A DNA stretch of 23,777 nucleotides from Candidatus Kapaibacterium sp. (GTDB lineage Bacteria > Bacteroidota > Ignavibacteria > Kapaibacteriales > UBA2268). This document shows positions 6,428 to 15,511 of the stretch, piece after piece (the stretch's first letter is position 1; every line of letters starts with the position of its first letter). Under the pieces are notes generated by a model that saw only the letters and a program-made list of their open reading frames with translations, did no database searches and had not been told where the DNA came from. The position numbers were made by a program, and so were the translations under genes. The DNA lies in assembly GCA_027858275.1 (NCBI GenBank), contig JAQIDA010000024.1, positions 1 to 23,777 on the forward strand, in the 5' to 3' direction.

Positions 6428-8380
6428 TTAATTACTCCCAATTACAACCGTAACCGAACGATTCATCATCCTGCCGTAAGGAGTTGCATTGGAATAATTA
6501 AAAGAATCCGGGAATGTTATTTTAACATCTTCGGCATTCACACCGAGAAGTCTCAATGCGGAATTTGCTCTTTTGCGAGATAAGGATTCGTTATGCTCCG
6601 CTAAACCGTAATTGTCATTCGAAGGAATAATTTCGATGCGTTTTCCGGCGACTATCGCGGCTTTTATTGTTCGGAGCGCATCCTTGTTGATCACACTGAA
6701 CGCTGATCTGTCGAACTCGAAAAACCCGAGTGTGTATTCCTGAGGATGCGATAGAGCGAGAATGTTTATATCGCCGACTACATTTTCATAAGAATGTTTT
6801 TGCTGAATCTCAGGCTGCAAAGTAATTGTTTTGATGATTTCCTTTGATTGACCGACCCCGTCAGAAACATTGATTGTAAATGTCAAATCATAGTTCTTAT
6901 AATTTGCTTTGTCTTCGATGATATTTTTGTCGATAAGGATTTCTGTATCTGCATCTGATATACTCTGCTCAAAATCTTCTCCGCGGACAGACCCGGTTAC
7001 GCTGATGTTTCCAACATCTGATACGGATTTTGTTCTCAGGTTTATAGGCAGCGGCACAAGGTCTCTCTTTAACAATTCTTCTGTTCTGTTGTTTAACAGT
7101 ATGTTCCCGTCGGAAAAACGGAATTCAACGTAGGAATAATCTTCAACCATTTCATCATGCTTCAAGCTGTTTCTGTCAATTATTTTTTTATCAACTTCAA
7201 CTCTGTCAGCTGCGACACCCATTTTTTTCAAGCGAGAGATGATTAGGTCCTCCCTTTTATCTTCCGAATTAGCATGGTCATCATCAAGCGAAACGATGAG
7301 CAATTCAGCCTTTACATTAGGATTGAGTTTCAAATAATCAACAACTGATTTCAGCGTTTGGTCTTTTATAGCATCAGTTGAGGCGTTGAGTGATTTGCCC
7401 TGATACTTGCAGAACAGTCTCGGCATAAGCGGTTGATTCGTAACAGATTTATATTCTATCAAAGATATAGTAACTTTATCTCCGTCATTAACGATTTTAT
7501 TATTGGCATATATTTCGAAGTCGGCAGTCATTTCGCTTTGTAGCGGCGGTGCGGGCTTAGGAGGAAGAGGTTCGAGCATGGCCGGCTTAGGCTTAGCTGT
7601 CATAGTGTGATACTGCACGGTGATCCCGATTGTCAAAGAGTTTGCTGTCCAGTTTGTGCCGTCGGCAAGATCAGTCAAGCCATAGTTGAGTTTCACTTCC
7701 GGAGAGAAAATCATATTGTTCATTGTGTATATTTCATATCGAACAGCTGCCGATAAACCAAATATAAATGAAGCCGGATTCGGGATGTCTCCTTCTCTCT
7801 CTCCGGTGATTCGCTCACCGTTTTCAAATGTCACGCCGTCGGGAGATACAAATTTTTCAGCTTGATAATAAGTCATTCCTACAGGGAATCCTGCCTGAAT
7901 ACCTAAACGAAATGCAAGCGGCATATCAGTCCAAGGATAATAAACGACTCCGGGTTCAATCAAAATGGCATTAACTGAAGCTTCGAGCACAAAATCACGA
8001 ACGGCATCAGTATACTCTTTGCCGGCAATCACATGCCCGAACATTTCTTCATTCGAGAAATTCGCGGAAAGATTAGCATAAGCAAAGTTGAGACTAAGTC
8101 TCAGATCATCTTTGCCGAACAGCAGATTGTTTTTCCATTTATATTCAAAACCCGCATAGATACCGTATCCGAAACCAAAAGCGCTGCTGTAACCGGGATT
8201 CGCGCTCGGGACTCCTTCAAAGGTTTTGAAATCAGCCAAATGGCTGTTAAGATTTATCGAAGCTCCGCCGGTCAGGATTAAATTGGTCTTCTTCTGAGCA
8301 TTCAAATTCGTAATTGAAAGTAAGCATACAATCAAAATCGACAGGAAAATATTTATATGTAATTTAGTCATAATTGTCAT
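6428..8380 (-). CDS. Outer-membrane beta-barrel protein with OmpA-like C-terminal domain
   Basis: This is a 650-residue envelope protein. I start at ATG 8380 (MTIMTKLHINIFLS...), directly before the signal peptide; ATG 8371 is equally possible. The open frame upstream to 8482 is rejected because it adds a basic, non-signal stretch overlapping hairpins. The signal peptide ends near 'NLNAQKK' (residue about 28). Residues about 33-260 alternate as outer-membrane beta-strands (GFGYGIYAGFEYKW, LRLSLNFAYANLS, AVRYEIYTMNN). A Pro/Lys linker (about 262-282) leads to a degenerate OmpA-like segment (about 325-425), an Ig-like stretch, and a C-terminal OmpA-like domain (about 550-648: 'FEFDRSAFSVINKDALRTI', 'NESLSRKRANSALRLLGV', 'PYGRMMNRSVTVVI'). 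It probably links the outer membrane to peptidoglycan. It lies 132 bp downstream of the 1214-residue secreted protein and may share its transcript. Confidence 0.8.
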   Translation of the reverse strand: MTIMTKLHINIFLSILIVCLLSITNLNAQKKTNLILTGGASINLNSHLADFKTFEGVPSANPGYSSAFGFGYGIYAGFEYKWKNNLLFGKDDLRLSLNFAYANLSANFSNEEMFGHVIAGKEYTDAVRDFVLEASVNAILIEPGVVYYPWTDMPLAFRLGIQAGFPVGMTYYQAEKFVSPDGVTFENGERITGEREGDIPNPASFIFGLSAAVRYEIYTMNNMIFSPEVKLNYGLTDLADGTNWTANSLTIGITVQYHTMTAKPKPAMLEPLPPKPAPPLQSEMTADFEIYANNKIVNDGDKVTISLIEYKSVTNQPLMPRLFCKYQGKSLNASTDAIKDQTLKSVVDYLKLNPNVKAELLIVSLDDDHANSEDKREDLIISRLKKMGVAADRVEVDKKIIDRNSLKHDEMVEDYSYVEFRFSDGNILLNNRTEELLKRDLVPLPINLRTKSVSDVGNISVTGSVRGEDFEQSISDADTEILIDKNIIEDKANYKNYDLTFTINVSDGVGQSKEIIKTITLQPEIQQKHSYENVVGDINILALSHPQEYTLGFFEFDRSAFSVINKDALRTIKAAIVAGKRIEIIPSNDNYGLAEHNESLSRKRANSALRLLGVNAEDVKITFPDSFNYSNATPYGRMMNRSVTVVIGSN

Positions 8381-8426
8381 TTTATTCCGCAGCGTATTAT
8401 GTTTTTGTTTAAAATTTTCTTTGACG

Positions 8427-8450
8427 GATTCCACTTTCTTGAGTGGATTC
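8427..8450. repeat. Imperfect hairpin in the gap between two envelope genes
   Basis: GATTCCACT pairs with AGTGGATTC around a 6-base loop, with one mismatch. It lies between the stop codon of the 8513-12157 gene and the next start. No T-run follows on the minus strand, so it is more likely an mRNA stability or attenuation hairpin than a terminator. Confidence 0.35.
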
Positions 8451-8472
8451 AGTCTTCTTCTCAGCTGTGCCA

Positions 8473-8493
8473 AGACGCCCAAATTGGACGTCT
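8473..8493. repeat. 21-bp near-palindrome AGACG...CGTCT
   Basis: AGACG(C)CCAA and TTGG(A)CGTCT meet around a single central base, with one non-Watson-Crick pair; on the plus strand it is followed by CTAC. It resembles half of the dispersed GTAGAGACG...CGTCTCTAC palindromes seen in several phyla. It starts 20 bases after the stop codon of the upstream gene on the minus strand. Confidence 0.35.
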
Positions 8494-8512
8494 CTACGAC
8501 AGAATGTTTTTA

Positions 8513-11500
8513 TTATCTGATTATAACAATCGTCTTAGTCGAGCTGAAAACGCCTCGGCGAACAACTACTCTGTATGTTCCGGAAGAGATTGTCGCAGCT
8601 GACATTGTTAATGTATTCGTTCCGGCAGTAGCGTGAATTAATCCGCTAGACAGCAGTTGATTCCCGAGATTGTCATATACAATCACAGTTGCGTCAGCGG
8701 ATTCTAAGCTCTCGAACTCAACAGAGAAATCATCGCTTACAGGATTTGGACTGATTGTTTTCAGAACAAGATTGTTGTCTTGAATGATTCGTCTGCCGTC
8801 ATCGACATTTATCAGGATAAACATACCTGATTCATAGGTCGTTTCGACATTTACACCCCAAAATTTAGATTCATCAATGAAATCAATCGGAGATCGATCT
8901 GTTTCTGCCAGACCGGCCACACCTTTGACTTCAGCGAGAACGCCTTCGTAGGGGAAATCACCCCATACTTCTATGCCAATAATACGTTTGTCGTTTATAA
9001 TATCATTGCGAATCAGTTCCCCGGTGCCGTAGTCGGACACAACGGTTTGCGGCAAGAACAAACGCGGATTCATAGTGAATTCCGCCCTGAACGGTCGAAC
9101 GCCTGCATAAGGTGCTGTATCTGTGTTTGCATAATTTAGCGGAATAACGGCATTTCCTCTCGGATCAGCATTAACTTCCGGTATTTGTACATGACTTGTA
9201 CCCGAATAAGGTCCGAATGTAACATCATAAGATATTGAACAGGGACCGGCGATAATCTCCATTTTGCTTTCGCTGTCAATTGTCTGATTCGTTCTGATTC
9301 TGATTGTTTCCGAACCGAAAGCCGGAATTTCCAGAGGCAACGGAGTCAAAATCGTGAGCAAACCGGGTTCGTCAAAGATAATTTCTTCAATATATATTAC
9401 ATTTTTCGAATCGTTAATAACTTCGATTTCTCGATCTGTTACTTCCGGGATAAACCGCAGATCGAAATGACTCAAATCGTAAATCGTTCCGAGACCGAAT
9501 CCGTGAATGTCCACAGATCGTTTGTATTCGGGAACTCCCGAATGGAATATCTCCATAACTCTGTCAATATGTCCGCTTTCGCGAGGCATAAATTTCACGG
9601 TGATAGTCAATTCTTCTCCCGGCATCAGCAATGTGTCGGACAAAGGTTGGATCACCATGAATTGCGCAACTCCGTTTTCGTCTGCTTTAATTTGATTAAT
9701 ATGAAGCGGAACCGGATCTTTATTGACAAGGAATTTAAATGATTTTGTTGTTTCCGAGCCTACACAAACTTCGCCCATCTCCAGTTTAGTAGTGAAGAAA
9801 TCAATATTTCTCGCCAGCCCTTTGGATGAAACAGGCATTTCAATATCGTTCGAGCAAGCCTCGAATATTAAAGTATCAGCTATATCGCCGACAATAAGCG
9901 GTTTGTAATCAATAACTAAATCGATACATTCGCCGGGCCAAAGTGTATCCGGAATCGTAATATATTCAGCTGAGAAATGAGTTCCTGTTTTGAAGAAAGC
10001 ATCGTCTATATACAGAGGAACATCAGCTATATTACATACAGCCGTAGTATATGTCAATGATTCATGATGTCCGAGATACTGACTCGGAACAGATGAAACG
10101 GAATATTCGAGAACGGGAAGCTCTATGCTAAACAATGTGTCGTTTTCGTCAGTTTCCGCATAAGTGAAATTACTCGTCGCGAGTTCGCCGTTTCGGTCTC
10201 CTGCCGAAGCAATCGCGTTGCCTGCAGGTGAGAATGCTATGTCGTTAAGACTTCCGCCGAGCTGAGATAATCCATGGAAGAATTCTCCTTGGGGCGGGAC
10301 TTCCAAATTCCACAATGAGAGCTGAGGCTGAGACGTAGCTCCTACCAACAGCGCCGCTGAAGTCGGACCGAATTCCAATGCCAAAGGATCGCTCGCTGTT
10401 TTTCGAGCTGATCTTACAATTATATTTTTTTCAATATCTACTACGTGAATTTCATTTTTATTTCCGCTCAAAGTTGTCTTCTGCGGAGAATCGCAACCTA
10501 TTGCCAAAAGCTTGCCGCTCGGAGCAATATTTATTTTTGTAATAATCGGGATATCCGAAAAATTCATTATTTTTCTGATGTCGAAATTCGGCAAATCAAA
10601 TATATAGATACTGCCGTCTGTCAACGCCGCGACTGCTTCATCTCTGGCTCTGTTGAACGCGAATGAGCTGACGGGATAAGGAAATTCGAGGTCTTTGATG
10701 AATTCTCCGTCTCGAGCTGAGTGAATCAATACTCGCGGTCCGAGAACGGGCACCAATGCGATGAAATCCTGACTTCGATCAATCATCATTTCATCAGTTT
10801 CAAAGCCGGCTTCGACCGAAACTTTTTTTACAGGTTCTACAGTCCCGATTTCAAAAATTGCTATTTCGTCTTGTCTGGGATAATCCAGTGGATAATGGTA
10901 AGCAACTGCGAAAGAATCCGCCACGGAAGTATAAGCAACGCCTGACGGTATAATCGCTGTTTTTCCTGAATTTTCAGGATCAGCAAGATACTCAATTTCA
11001 TAAGTTCTGCTGCTCATGTTCCATTCGATTATTTTGCCTGTGACATCAGCTGCAAGCAATTTGGCTCCGTCAGAGCGATAGGAAATTTTTTGTACCGTTG
11101 TGCCGTCGTTTTCAAGGTATCTGACTTTTGAGTCATTGAACTCCTGAGATACTCTTAGCTTGACCTGATCAGACACCTGATTCGGAACTCTCCATACATA
11201 AGAGGAATCGTTTATTGTCACAATCTTCTGCCATGAAACACCGTTATTGACTGAGTAACTCAGCACAGTCGGCATATCCGGCGCGACTCCGGTCCATTGG
11301 ATATTTATAAGTTGGCAAGGAGTGAGATGCACATTGCCGTTTGGATAAACTATTTCTAAATTTTTCTTGTCCCCGATAATCGGGAAAGAATTGCCGGACA
11401 GAACTAATTTTTCTTCCAATCCGCCGGCGTAATGAGTAGTCATTGTCGAACGATAATATTCATTGGCTTTGGGTTGATAGACCAATATAGCGTCATACGC

Positions 11501-12157
11501 AAAAGCCGGATGAGCCATTATAGGCGGCGGAGTATGATTGTCAGGCAGTCCGCGCCAAAGATATCTCATATTGTCATGATTCAACACAAGCGAATCAATC
11601 GCCAACATCATTTCATTGCCTTCCTTATCTAAAATATTGGCAACTCCGATAAGACTGACACGCTTCAGAGCTTCGGAATTCGGCACTGTATAATCGAATG
11701 CGTATTCACTCACATAGCCTTCTTCATTCACCATTGTATATCTGAGCTGCGGCAATCTTGTCATATTGCTGTAGCCTCTTTTTATCACAGTTTCGCCGCC
11801 GATTGTCACAATAAAATCAGCGCTTGGTATAACTCCTCGGAGTCTTGTGAACCAAGTAACCGTCTGCAAACCGTTGCCGCCAGGCTGTGAAACCGATACC
11901 GGTTTGGCAGCTGATCCGTTCTCACGAATAAGCAGATGTTTTGCCTCAATCGGAGTTACATTCCCGTCAACTGTTATGCGCAAGGATACTTGCATCAAGG
12001 GAACCTTCGCGGCACTAACCGTAATTGAAGGGTTCTGAATATCTAAGGGTTGCAAATATATCGAAATACCGGCAATAGATTTAGCTGTCATCAAAAACGT
12101 GAAAGCTACGACGAGAATTAGAAATCTCGTCGCGGAATTAGAATTTATCAATGTCAT
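8513..12157 (-). CDS. Secreted beta-propeller protein with choice-of-anchor-D-like domains and T9SS tail
   Basis: This is a 1214-residue secreted protein. Residues 1-29 are the signal peptide (FLILVVAFTFLMTAKSIAG). Residues 30-260 have no family I recognise. About 266-340 is an immunoglobulin-like module ('LEIVYPNGNVHLTPCQLINIQWTG...YSVNNGVSWQ'). About 345-665 is a WD40/YVTN-like beta-propeller ('ISYRSDGAKLLAADVTGKIIEWN', 'INIAPSGKLLAIGCD', 'DIAFSPAGNAIASAGDRNG'). About 700-890 holds two ASH/choice-of-anchor-D-like repeats ('IPDTLWPGECIDLVIDYKP', 'LMPGEELTITVKFMPRESG'). A further region looks cohesin- or anchor-like (1000-1120), and the C-terminus (about 1130-1214, SPNPVSDD) is a T9SS type A sorting domain. 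An exact Bacteroidota -7 box (12236-12229) lies about 70 bp upstream. The OmpA-like gene follows. A specific function cannot be assigned. Confidence 0.82.
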   Translation of the reverse strand: MTLINSNSATRFLILVVAFTFLMTAKSIAGISIYLQPLDIQNPSITVSAAKVPLMQVSLRITVDGNVTPIEAKHLLIRENGSAAKPVSVSQPGGNGLQTVTWFTRLRGVIPSADFIVTIGGETVIKRGYSNMTRLPQLRYTMVNEEGYVSEYAFDYTVPNSEALKRVSLIGVANILDKEGNEMMLAIDSLVLNHDNMRYLWRGLPDNHTPPPIMAHPAFAYDAILVYQPKANEYYRSTMTTHYAGGLEEKLVLSGNSFPIIGDKKNLEIVYPNGNVHLTPCQLINIQWTGVAPDMPTVLSYSVNNGVSWQKIVTINDSSYVWRVPNQVSDQVKLRVSQEFNDSKVRYLENDGTTVQKISYRSDGAKLLAADVTGKIIEWNMSSRTYEIEYLADPENSGKTAIIPSGVAYTSVADSFAVAYHYPLDYPRQDEIAIFEIGTVEPVKKVSVEAGFETDEMMIDRSQDFIALVPVLGPRVLIHSARDGEFIKDLEFPYPVSSFAFNRARDEAVAALTDGSIYIFDLPNFDIRKIMNFSDIPIITKINIAPSGKLLAIGCDSPQKTTLSGNKNEIHVVDIEKNIIVRSARKTASDPLALEFGPTSAALLVGATSQPQLSLWNLEVPPQGEFFHGLSQLGGSLNDIAFSPAGNAIASAGDRNGELATSNFTYAETDENDTLFSIELPVLEYSVSSVPSQYLGHHESLTYTTAVCNIADVPLYIDDAFFKTGTHFSAEYITIPDTLWPGECIDLVIDYKPLIVGDIADTLIFEACSNDIEMPVSSKGLARNIDFFTTKLEMGEVCVGSETTKSFKFLVNKDPVPLHINQIKADENGVAQFMVIQPLSDTLLMPGEELTITVKFMPRESGHIDRVMEIFHSGVPEYKRSVDIHGFGLGTIYDLSHFDLRFIPEVTDREIEVINDSKNVIYIEEIIFDEPGLLTILTPLPLEIPAFGSETIRIRTNQTIDSESKMEIIAGPCSISYDVTFGPYSGTSHVQIPEVNADPRGNAVIPLNYANTDTAPYAGVRPFRAEFTMNPRLFLPQTVVSDYGTGELIRNDIINDKRIIGIEVWGDFPYEGVLAEVKGVAGLAETDRSPIDFIDESKFWGVNVETTYESGMFILINVDDGRRIIQDNNLVLKTISPNPVSDDFSVEFESLESADATVIVYDNLGNQLLSSGLIHATAGTNTLTMSAATISSGTYRVVVRRGVFSSTKTIVIIR

Positions 12158-12228
12158 ATCTTCTCAGCAATTTATTTTTTTTATAATCATATCGTACCCA
12201 ATTAAACCATAGACACATCAAATGCCTA

Positions 12229-12236
12229 CAAAGTTA
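12229..12236 (-). promoter_or_regulatory. Candidate Bacteroidota -7 box TAACTTTG
   Basis: On the minus strand TAACTTTG matches the TAnnTTTG element of Bacteroidota housekeeping promoters exactly, with a 72-base gap to the start codon of the 1214-residue gene. A good TTTG at the -33 position is not evident, so the call rests on the -7 element and its location. Confidence 0.35.
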
Positions 12237-12341
12237 CATTGGAATACGGAATTATATTAAAGATATTGGTTATGAGAAGAAAATGATGCTTTTTGGGGAG
12301 AGGAGGCGCAAGATTCAGCTGTAACCGGATGTACAGACAAT

Positions 12342-12369
12342 GAAAAAGCCCGACCGCACTTTGCGGTCG
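12342..12369 (-). terminator. Rho-independent terminator of the SBBP/T9SS gene
   Basis: On the minus strand a 7-bp GC-rich stem (CGACCGC/GCGGTCG, loop of 5) starts 12 bases after the stop codon and is followed by GGCTTTTTC. It separates this gene from the next minus-strand gene. Confidence 0.8.
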
Positions 12370-12381
12370 AGCTAATATTTA

Positions 12382-14739
12382 TTACTCAATTACAAACTTC
12401 TTCTCAATCCGTTGTCCGTCAGAAAGATTCAGCACAACAAAGTATACAGCCGGTCCAAGATCGCCCTTAGAAAACAGAATAGTATTTTCACCTGCAGGAT
12501 ATTGCGTTGATACAACTTCGGCAACCTTTCTACCGAATACGTCAAAAATATCACATTTTACGAGTGCAGGAGATTCAAGTCTGAATTTTATTGTTGCTTG
12601 TGATGAAACAGGGTTTGGATAAATATTTATATCGTCCTGATTGTGTATGGGAAAGCCCTCCACCCCAACACCGTTCTGATAGCGGAAGACAAAAACATCG
12701 TCATAACCGCCGTATCCTTGGCTGCCGTCAGTTGTTATGAAAGTTGTGGAGAAAGTTTTTCCCACAATCAACGTCCTACCGTTCGGCTCAACTATTTGCT
12801 CTTTTATTTCCTCATGCCCACCACCGCCTATATAAGTCGAGTAGATCAATTCTGAAGCGTTCTCATTAAATACGGAAAAAGTCATATCACCATAGGGCTC
12901 AGGTTCTTCACCATGATTGCTGATATAGAAATTCTTCAAGGCATCGTCTGTACATGGGAAATCCGGTGAGAATGTTGAACCTGCTATATATACTTTACCG
13001 TTGATATCAACATCTATTTGAATACCGTAATCACCCAAATAGAATTCCCATCTTTCGCCTCCGAGATATGTACCAAATTCGAGTTCCGTCATATCCTTTT
13101 GGAATTTACAAAAATATAGATCATTGTATCCGCCGTACTCTTCATCAAAAGCTCCCTTTGTCGCGAGACCACTCTTGCGAGCTACACCACAGACATAAAC
13201 GTGATTTAGAGAATCTACGGCAATATCACGCGGCATAAAATCAAGATATGAACCGTATTCCAATGACGAGCCATTGTGACTTAATCTACACAGATATCCC
13301 GCTAAATAGAGATTTGGGTCAAATTCCTTTTTATACGCGTCAGTAGTTATATCACAATCTCCTTCAATTCTCGCACCACAGAAATACATATTATTTTGTG
13401 TATCTATATTAAAATCAATAAAAGCAATTCTTGCAGTTTTTGTTAGATAAGTGGAGGCTAATAATTCAGATAAATCGTTACTCAATTTAGCTACAAGCCA
13501 AACATTTTTCCGTGCTGTCGTGTACTCTTTAATATATGCGTTTTCTGTAGTGGGAAAACAACTGCTGTCAGCTTTGATAAGCATTGTCGGGTTGCCGTCA
13601 CGATCAGTTTTAAATTCAACACAATTTTCAATCCCAATATTTCCAAGATAAGTAGCTGCCATTATGCTTGTTGCACCACTATTTATTTTGTATACGTATA
13701 TATCATACTTTTTAATGTCATTTGGTGTTTTATGTTTTTGATAGGCATTATCGCTCACATACATCGTATCAGTTTTTGAAACAGTAACAATAAATATATT
13801 GTCCTCATTATCAAGTTGAAAAGAACTATACTTTGTAATGCCTACTTCAGGCACTTTTGATAGTGGGAATTTATATGAAAATAATATAGTTTGCATATCA
13901 AAACTTGTTTTTACTATACATGAAACATCTTCACTAGGATCGACATATACATTATCGGTTAACGGAAAAACATGTATTAAGTCCCGACACATAATAGCCA
14001 AATGACCGCTTTTGCATTTTCGTATAAATCTCAATGATTCTTCGCCATATTTCCCAAATACAGTACAACTGACCACAGGATCAATAATAAGCGTCTTGTC
14101 AGATTTGTAAAAATCTGTATTAAACTTCACAGTATTATTTGACAATTGAAAAGAACATTCAACAGCTTGATTGTCATTTTGCGTATAAGCCATCAATCCG
14201 CTGTGGCTCACTTCGCCAAATCTTGTTTCTATTTTTATTGAATGTTTATCAACCGCAAGCCCTGACTGTCCGTTAAAACACAATTCAATATCGTTTGGAT
14301 CAGCTCCGGGATTGACAATAAAATCATATCGGAATTTCTCCGAATCGAAGTAATATCGAATGTCTATATCTTCATAAACATCTTTTTGAATTATCTCGCG
14401 AGCACACTTCACACCGCCGATGAATTTTGAGCCGGTAAAATAACTTTCGTAGTATTTCATCAGTTTTTGAGGTTCGTATGAGATATCAGAAGTATGTCCT
14501 TTGTATGTCATCCCGATTACATGCCCCAAGCGCATACTATCAGCTTCAACCGAATAATAATCGGATACAACGGCACTGTCAGTAATCCACACAACAGACC
14601 CGTCAACGACAGTTCTGAATTGAACCTCTTCCGACCATTGCCCCCTGTTCTCAACAAAGAATGAACCTGGATTGGGTAGGGCGAACGCATTTGTCGCGAC
14701 ACTAAGAGCGATAAATAATGTAACTATTAGCTTTTTCAT
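12382..14739 (-). CDS. SBBP-type beta-propeller secreted protein (DUF7948 N-terminal domain) with T9SS tail
   Basis: This is a 785-residue secreted protein. I start at ATG 14739 (MKKLIVTLFIALSVATNAFA signal peptide) with GAGGGA about 5 bases upstream; an open extension to 14799 is not supported. After the signal peptide comes 'FVENRGQWSEEVQFRTVVDGSVVWITDSAVV', the hallmark of the DUF7948 domain that opens SBBP-repeat proteins, followed by 'YFDSEKFRYDFIVNPGADPNDIELCFNG'. About 240-690 is a series of propeller blades of the form 'YSTYIGG...', 'VYVCGVARKSG', 'VYIAGSTFSPDFPCTDDA', 'FGTYLGGERWE'. The C-terminal 85 residues (YPNPVSSQATIKF...DIFGRKV-like...KKFVIE) are a T9SS type A sorting domain. 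The family is secreted or surface-attached and its molecular role is unknown. It has its own terminator at 12342-12369, so it is probably a single-gene transcript. Confidence 0.85.
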   Translation of the reverse strand: MKKLIVTLFIALSVATNAFALPNPGSFFVENRGQWSEEVQFRTVVDGSVVWITDSAVVSDYYSVEADSMRLGHVIGMTYKGHTSDISYEPQKLMKYYESYFTGSKFIGGVKCAREIIQKDVYEDIDIRYYFDSEKFRYDFIVNPGADPNDIELCFNGQSGLAVDKHSIKIETRFGEVSHSGLMAYTQNDNQAVECSFQLSNNTVKFNTDFYKSDKTLIIDPVVSCTVFGKYGEESLRFIRKCKSGHLAIMCRDLIHVFPLTDNVYVDPSEDVSCIVKTSFDMQTILFSYKFPLSKVPEVGITKYSSFQLDNEDNIFIVTVSKTDTMYVSDNAYQKHKTPNDIKKYDIYVYKINSGATSIMAATYLGNIGIENCVEFKTDRDGNPTMLIKADSSCFPTTENAYIKEYTTARKNVWLVAKLSNDLSELLASTYLTKTARIAFIDFNIDTQNNMYFCGARIEGDCDITTDAYKKEFDPNLYLAGYLCRLSHNGSSLEYGSYLDFMPRDIAVDSLNHVYVCGVARKSGLATKGAFDEEYGGYNDLYFCKFQKDMTELEFGTYLGGERWEFYLGDYGIQIDVDINGKVYIAGSTFSPDFPCTDDALKNFYISNHGEEPEPYGDMTFSVFNENASELIYSTYIGGGGHEEIKEQIVEPNGRTLIVGKTFSTTFITTDGSQGYGGYDDVFVFRYQNGVGVEGFPIHNQDDINIYPNPVSSQATIKFRLESPALVKCDIFDVFGRKVAEVVSTQYPAGENTILFSKGDLGPAVYFVVLNLSDGQRIEKKFVIE

Positions 14740-14887
14740 AAATTCCCTCGGATAATAACTGGAAAAAATATCGGAATGTCTGATTTGAAGATACAACAAA
14801 AACCGTAAAGATACTAATACAAAACAAGCAAGTATTGTTTTGTGTTCTCATTGTGTGTACAAATCACAAATGCCGGTTCTCTGCTCT

Positions 14888-15511
14888 TCAATCCAAATCT
14901 CTCTCGTATATTCCGCGGACAATCCCCACAACAGAAAAATCTGTATCTTCATCCAAACGAACAGGCGGGAAATCCGGATTTTCCGAAAGAAGAACGATTG
15001 TGTCATTGTCGAGCATTACTCTTTTGACAAACATTTCTCCTTCGACTTTCACTACTGCTATTCTGCCGGGAACAATCTCGTCGCTCGGACGCACAAACAG
15101 TGTCGAATTATTTGTGATACCGACTCCGATCATTGAATCGCCGGAAACACGGCACTGAATCAGTCCCTTTTCATTCAAATTGAAAACATTTGATGAGTTG
15201 TAATAATCGACATACTCATCTTTGACAAATTTCATTTCGACAGTTGCAAGCCCTTCAGCCGGCGGCTTGTCGAAGAAAATATAATCCGCTTTATCAGTGA
15301 AAATCACATTTGATCTGAACAAAACTGCTTCGTCAGCCCCGTCAAATGATATCTTAATATCTCGCATCAGGCATTCCTCGAAGATCAATTCATTTTTGGC
15401 GGAGCTGAATGAATAACCGAGATATTCTCTCTGTGCGTAGTTTTTCGCCAGAGCGATCAGCTCGGGATTATTCATATTTCTGAGGTTTTTCTCGAATTCG
15501 GACAGCAGCAT
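14888..15511 (-). CDS. S24 family (LexA/UmuD-type) peptidase-domain protein without its own HTH
   Basis: This is a 207-residue protein whose C-terminal half (about 90-207) is an S24 peptidase fold. 'CRVSGDSMIGVGI' holds the nucleophile Ser126 and 'EGEMFVKRVML' the general base Lys163. The 37-residue spacing equals that of LexA (S119/K156) and UmuD (S60/K97). 'LSENPDFPPV' and 'FSVVGIVRGIY' are also typical. The N-terminal half has no HTH and no recognised fold. The usual Ala-Gly cleavage pair expected about 35 residues before the Ser is not there; that stretch reads 'AEGLATVEMKFVKDEYVDYY'. Its ATG overlaps the TGA of the upstream HTH gene (TGATG at 15513-15509), implying translational coupling. 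I infer that it works with that HTH protein as a two-piece LexA- or CI-like repressor. Confidence 0.82.
   Translation of the reverse strand: MLLSEFEKNLRNMNNPELIALAKNYAQREYLGYSFSSAKNELIFEECLMRDIKISFDGADEAVLFRSNVIFTDKADYIFFDKPPAEGLATVEMKFVKDEYVDYYNSSNVFNLNEKGLIQCRVSGDSMIGVGITNNSTLFVRPSDEIVPGRIAVVKVEGEMFVKRVMLDNDTIVLLSENPDFPPVRLDEDTDFSVVGIVRGIYERDLD

Noticed and set aside
8381..8482. N-terminal extension of the OmpA-like protein to 8482
   Set aside because: It puts 34 basic, non-signal residues in front of a good signal peptide and runs through a hairpin; the start at 8380 (or 8371) is preferred.
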